34,809 bases of DNA from IMG/VR virus record IMGVR_UViG_3300010151_000059, positions 1-34,809 of that record; one strand, written 5' to 3'. Below, piece by piece: positions 31,374 through 34,809 of this stretch (positions are counted from its first letter, which is position 1; every line of letters starts with the position of its first letter). A program made the translations under genes and the position numbers. Source of the DNA: a virus. The notes beneath the pieces were generated by a model. It was not told where the DNA came from. It saw nothing but the letters and a program-made list of their open reading frames with translations, and did no database searches.

Positions 31374-32138
31374 TTGTTAAAGTTATCTGTATCATCTATG
31401 GACACTTATAAAAAGTGTCCAAAACAATACCACTATAGGTATATCGAAAAACCTGATGTTGAGAAGCAGGTATGGGGATCTTCAGAATTTGGGTCATGTG
31501 CCCACCGTATTCTAGAGTTATTTCACCTTAAGGTTCTCAAGGAGAAAATTGAAGAGAAAGACTATTCGGCCCTAATGAAGCAGTGTTTTATAGAGGGTGT
31601 GAAGGAGTTTGACATAAACGTATTACAGGAGCCAACGTGGATGCCAAATGGAGAGCTGCCAGGGATGATTGCCCTCAGAAAGGTGATTCAAGATTATCTT
31701 TTTAAGTTAAAAGAAGAGGGCACTCCAGATGTGATTGGAATCGAATTGGATTACGCTTTTAACATAGATGAGAACACCTTGGTTCGTGGATTTATTGATC
31801 GAGTTGATCGTATAAGCCCAGGAATTTATAAGGTTGTCGATTATAAGACAAGCAAAAATCAAAAGTATCTAACTCAATTCCAGCTTCTGGTATATGCGGA
31901 GGCTCTAAATAGAAGATTTAAAGATGTCAAAAAGGTATATGGGTCTTATGTTCTACTTAAGCATGGCTGCACAACAAAGGATTTTACCTTTACTCATAAT
32001 GATCTCGATAACTGTGTTGATACAATCATAAAGAGGGCTGAGTCAATCAATACAGATGAGACTTGGGTTAAAAAGCCAACAGTATTATGCGGATGGTGTG
32101 ACTATCAGTCAATATGCCAAGATGCATGGGACAAGTAA
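31374..32138 (+). CDS. PD-(D/E)XK nuclease, RecB/Cas4-like, with likely Fe-S cluster
   Basis: 254 aa from TTG 31374, SD taggag. The nuclease core shows FGSCAHRILELFH, GFIDRVDR, then VVDYKTSK (Asp-x-Lys) and QFQLLVYAEAL, the RecB/Cas4 arrangement. CPKQY at the N-terminus together with CGWCDYQSIC near the end form a four-Cys set that, in AddB and Cas4 relatives, binds a 4Fe-4S cluster. It probably cleaves DNA ends and complements the SbcCD pair in recombination or host-DNA degradation. Confidence 0.92.
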   Translation: MLKLSVSSMDTYKKCPKQYHYRYIEKPDVEKQVWGSSEFGSCAHRILELFHLKVLKEKIEEKDYSALMKQCFIEGVKEFDINVLQEPTWMPNGELPGMIALRKVIQDYLFKLKEEGTPDVIGIELDYAFNIDENTLVRGFIDRVDRISPGIYKVVDYKTSKNQKYLTQFQLLVYAEALNRRFKDVKKVYGSYVLLKHGCTTKDFTFTHNDLDNCVDTIIKRAESINTDETWVKKPTVLCGWCDYQSICQDAWDK

Positions 32139-32147
32139 GGAACCTCT

Positions 32148-32912
32148 ATGGCAAAAGAATATGAGCAGTTTGTTGAGATGTATGATGAGAAGATTTTCGT
32201 TAACACAAAAACAAAAGAGGGATACGGCAAAGTACTAAAAAAGATAGATCCTCTTTTGTGCAAGTGGGCCTCTCGGACTTATATGTCCGGATATGGATTT
32301 GATGACATTAAGCAAGAGCTTTCCGTTATAATCATAGAAGGAATAAATGCTTTTGATCCAGATAAAAAGGTAAAGCTGAGTTCCTTTTTGCATAATCATT
32401 TAAAAAATAAATTAATATCAAAATTAAAAAGTATAAACAAATTATCGAATGATGCATATGGACTATCAGAAGAGAAGACAAAAAGTATTTGCTCATGTGG
32501 TGGAATCTTTTCGGAAAAGGGGAAGGAGAACATCTGCAAAGAATGTGGAAATAAATATGGACCAGTCTATAGAGGCTCAAGAGAGGAGCTTCTCTTTAGC
32601 TTAATGCCAAAGAGAAGCCAGTCTGACGGAGAAGAGTATCTTGATTTTGAATCATCACTCTCATCAACAGACGGAATGTTTTCATCAAATAAGTCTCCAT
32701 ATGATGAAGTACACTTAAACATGGCAATAGAGAGGCTTGGAGGTCAGGTTGACCCAAAGACTCAAACTATACTTAAGATGGTTTGCTTGGAAGGATTTTC
32801 GATTGGTGATGCAGCAAGGCACGTTGGCATCACCGGGTGGGCCGCAAGTATGCGGCTCAAGAAGATAAAGTCTAATAAGATTATAAGTGATATATTAGAA
32901 GATCTAATCTAA
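32148..32912 (+). CDS. Sigma-factor-like protein with zinc ribbon
   Basis: 254 aa from ATG 32148 (SD aagga). Region-2-like FDDIKQELSVIIIEGINAFD followed by FLHNHLKNKLISKL resembles the promoter-melting helix of sigma factors. A zinc ribbon with CSCGG and CKEC interrupts the middle. The C-terminal LEGFSIGDAARHVGITGWAA is a helix-turn-helix like region 4. It may replace or modify the host sigma and drive later phage transcription, including the promoters near 19046 and 20802. Comparable in logic to the T4 late sigma gp55. Confidence 0.8.
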   Translation: MAKEYEQFVEMYDEKIFVNTKTKEGYGKVLKKIDPLLCKWASRTYMSGYGFDDIKQELSVIIIEGINAFDPDKKVKLSSFLHNHLKNKLISKLKSINKLSNDAYGLSEEKTKSICSCGGIFSEKGKENICKECGNKYGPVYRGSREELLFSLMPKRSQSDGEEYLDFESSLSSTDGMFSSNKSPYDEVHLNMAIERLGGQVDPKTQTILKMVCLEGFSIGDAARHVGITGWAASMRLKKIKSNKIISDILEDLI

Positions 32913-32919
32913 TTTTAAA

Positions 32920-34266
32920 ATGAAAAAAGAATTACTGGAGTTTTTAGAAGAAGAGATATCTATATCTAAGTATAAGATAATAACCTTAGATAGAGGAAGC
33001 AAAAAGACCTATAAAAATAGATTGCTTGCAATTGAGAGAGACTTTCTAAAGTTTCCGTTTGAGTCACTTGGCATTGATGATATTGATGCATTCAGAAAGG
33101 CTGTCTTAATGTTTAAGACAGATAGAGAGCTTTTTGACAAAGTATATAATAATAATCTAGACTCCAAAGCTCCAGAAGCTTTTATAATTTCAACTTTAAA
33201 TTTAAATAAAAGAATAAACTTTTTTAAAAATCTATATAAATATTTATTAGAAAATAAAATAAGAAAAGTCAATTTAATTGAGGAGTCATCTTTAGGTGGG
33301 GATAGAGCTGATGGCGCCGAGCTTACCGGCATAGATTCGATAAGAAAAAATGAAGGAGCCCTCATTTCAAAAGAGCGGGCAAGAATTCAAATCTTAATTT
33401 ATTGCTTTGCGAGGGTAATTCACAAAGAACTCTCAAGCATAGAGGCCGAGATAGGCCTGCTGAAAGATGGCGAAAATAAAGATATTCGAGTGTTAAAATC
33501 AAGAATTGATGGCCTTTTTGATTTTGGAATAAATAATATATTCAAACATTATAACTCTGGGATAACAGAGGTTCCGCTTCTCATAAACGGAACAATGGGG
33601 CACAATGATTATGTTCCATGTATTTATCCTCTGGTAAATCTCACGGATTCTATTGATGGCAACCTGAGCATCGATAGGGTTTTGGGTGAAGATAGAAATT
33701 TCTTCTCAAAGACTGGGGTTAGAATAAATAAGAAATTTATAAAAAGAGGATTTTCTATTGTCCTTCCTATCCCTAGGGTCGGAAATGAAACAATGGATTT
33801 ACTATATTTAGATTTATTTAGTTCATCCGGAACCCGCTTGAACAGCATTATGACAAAAAGCTTTTATAATATAAAAGTTAAAGAAGAATATAGCAAGGCA
33901 ATAGCTACTGTTCCGATTTGGGAATTCCCAGAAAAAATGAATAATCTTTATTTAAATAGGGAAATTCTTAGTCTCCTAGGGCTAGATTCCATGCCACTTA
34001 TTGGAAGTTTGGATTTTTTAGATAAGAATATTTACATGGCAGTAAACAATAATAATGGCAGTATAAAATTAAATAAAAAAGACAGTAAGATATTAGTTGC
34101 GGCAACTAGATCTGAGACAGCTCATGTAAATCAGGCCCATTTTTGGATTAAGTTACTAATAAAAGAAATAAAAGATGATTATGAAAGTAAATTTCATATA
34201 GAGTCGATACATGATAATTCTGATAACAGAAAGATTAAATATCAGGAATTTCTAAGGAATAAATAA
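32920..34266 (+). CDS. Large hypothetical protein
   Basis: 448 aa from ATG 32920; no strong SD is visible. It has a helical N-terminal half, then a beta-rich central part (VPLLINGTMGHNDYVPCIYP, IVLPIPRVGNETMDLL) and LVAATRSETAHVNQAHFW near the C-terminus. I do not recognise it; a structural virion protein is possible from length and position. It is AT-rich compared with genes upstream. The next start follows its stop by one base. Confidence 0.6.
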   Translation: MKKELLEFLEEEISISKYKIITLDRGSKKTYKNRLLAIERDFLKFPFESLGIDDIDAFRKAVLMFKTDRELFDKVYNNNLDSKAPEAFIISTLNLNKRINFFKNLYKYLLENKIRKVNLIEESSLGGDRADGAELTGIDSIRKNEGALISKERARIQILIYCFARVIHKELSSIEAEIGLLKDGENKDIRVLKSRIDGLFDFGINNIFKHYNSGITEVPLLINGTMGHNDYVPCIYPLVNLTDSIDGNLSIDRVLGEDRNFFSKTGVRINKKFIKRGFSIVLPIPRVGNETMDLLYLDLFSSSGTRLNSIMTKSFYNIKVKEEYSKAIATVPIWEFPEKMNNLYLNREILSLLGLDSMPLIGSLDFLDKNIYMAVNNNNGSIKLNKKDSKILVAATRSETAHVNQAHFWIKLLIKEIKDDYESKFHIESIHDNSDNRKIKYQEFLRNK

Positions 34267-34267
34267 T

Positions 34268-34809
34268 ATGAGTAATGGCCAAGACTTTAGTACAGTCACA
34301 AACATGCTGAAAAGAAAATATCCAGAGGTCTTTTATGATGATGGATCTGCCGATAGTGGATTCCAAGCATTTGCAAACAAGCTAGAGGAGTATCATAAAT
34401 ATTTAAGTACAGCAGTAAATGAACTTCCGACGCTTATTTTCCAGGCCGAGCAGATGTCAGAAGATAGCCACACCGCCCGCGACGGATCGCAGAGCTGGCC
34501 GGAAATATCTAATGAAGTTTTCGAGACTACAAAAGCATCGGTCATAACAAGAATAGAGGAGTCACTTCACTTAAGCGGAGTGAGAGGCCTGAATGAAGAG
34601 CTTGCTGCGGTTTACCTTGAGGCCGAAGCTTATTATCAAGATTATTCTTTTTCCGCAGATCATGACGGACCTGTATCTCAGCTTCTGAAACTTATTTCAA
34701 TAAAAACTTTTGTTGAAGCAGATTTCTTAGATATAAAAGCTTCCCTAGAAGTGCTGAGAGAAAAGGTCAAGCCAGAAAAGAGAGAAAAGGTCAAGCCAGA
34801 AAAGAGAGA
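34268..34809 (+). CDS. Hypothetical protein, 3' truncated, with charged repeats
   Basis: ATG 34268 opens a frame still open at the window edge after 180 codons. The first half is helical, with FANKLEEYHKYLSTAVNELP and ISNEVFETTKASVITRIEESL. The end is a tandem repeat of REKVKPEK. No family recognised. It could be a structural or scaffold protein. Confidence 0.65.
   Translation, partial: MSNGQDFSTVTNMLKRKYPEVFYDDGSADSGFQAFANKLEEYHKYLSTAVNELPTLIFQAEQMSEDSHTARDGSQSWPEISNEVFETTKASVITRIEESLHLSGVRGLNEELAAVYLEAEAYYQDYSFSADHDGPVSQLLKLISIKTFVEADFLDIKASLEVLREKVKPEKREKVKPEKR
34756..34809 (+). repeat. 24-nt tandem repeat at the window end
   Basis: Two complete copies (34756-34779, 34780-34803) of a 24-nt unit and a partial third encode Lys/Glu-rich octapeptides. 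The array continues beyond the window. Confidence 0.9.

Noticed and set aside
34756-34809. CRISPR array
   Set aside because: The repeats are direct, contiguous and coding (REKVKPEK), with no spacers. The same holds for 1-43 and 282-317.

Overview
The window is a densely packed stretch of a tailed double-stranded DNA bacteriophage genome. Nearly every gene lies on the + strand, and many neighbours overlap by 1-14 nt or abut (ATGA, TAATG). The phage-type content includes an HU-like protein, a tail-fibre-like virion protein, ThyX, an HNH protein, a DUF3310 protein, a sigma-like factor and about twenty small genes of unknown function. Start codons are mostly ATG, with some GTG and TTG, behind Shine-Dalgarno (SD) sequences, so the host is a bacterium. 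The sequence alone does not identify the host. No tRNA, integrase, transposase or CRISPR array was seen.

Layout: 1-1570 holds the 3' end of a repeat-rich protein with a peptidoglycan-binding-like motif, and an unknown gene behind a 12-bp hairpin. 1670-6350 holds an adenylosuccinate synthetase homologue, a DHH phosphoesterase, two related alpha-helical proteins and an exported zincin. 6536-8821 is an isolated MoxR AAA+/VWA cassette with CGN-rich arginine codons, closed by a strong terminator. 8914-13085 holds an M16 peptidase, ThyX, a ClpP-like protease and a nucleotidyltransferase. 13085-17910 is a run of small genes, several zinc-ribbon-like, around an IMPDH/GMP-reductase family enzyme. 17993-21155 is a rearranged zone: a frameshifted peptide-chain release factor, two diverged DUF3310 copies (one frameshifted), a 3' remnant of a second IMPDH-family gene and a zinc-ribbon/nucleotidyltransferase. 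21162-22949 encodes Hsp20-like, KhpA-like, HNH and HU-like proteins. 22981-24603 is a fibre-like gene containing a 34-bp perfect palindrome. 25550-32912 is a DNA-processing and transcription block: FtsK-like translocase, CHC2 zinc finger, SbcD, SbcC, a RecB/Cas4-type nuclease and a sigma-like factor. Two uncharacterised genes end the window.

Working together: PurA-like, IMPDH/GMPR-like and ThyX proteins would rebalance purine and thymidylate nucleotides. SbcCD, the RecB-like nuclease, the CHC2 protein and the FtsK-like motor would process and move DNA. The sigma-like factor could direct phage promoters. Four proteolytic candidates plus MoxR/VWA and Hsp20 suggest strong protein-quality or host-remodelling functions.

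The most unusual signals are interrupted but otherwise well-conserved genes. The PurA homologue has an in-frame TAA inside a small hairpin exactly within its phosphate-binding loop. The RF1-type release factor needs a +1 shift at CTT TAG C, an analogue of the prfB CTT TGA C autoregulatory site with the stop codon RF1 reads. These could be recoding or mutation/assembly errors, and read-level checks would decide.
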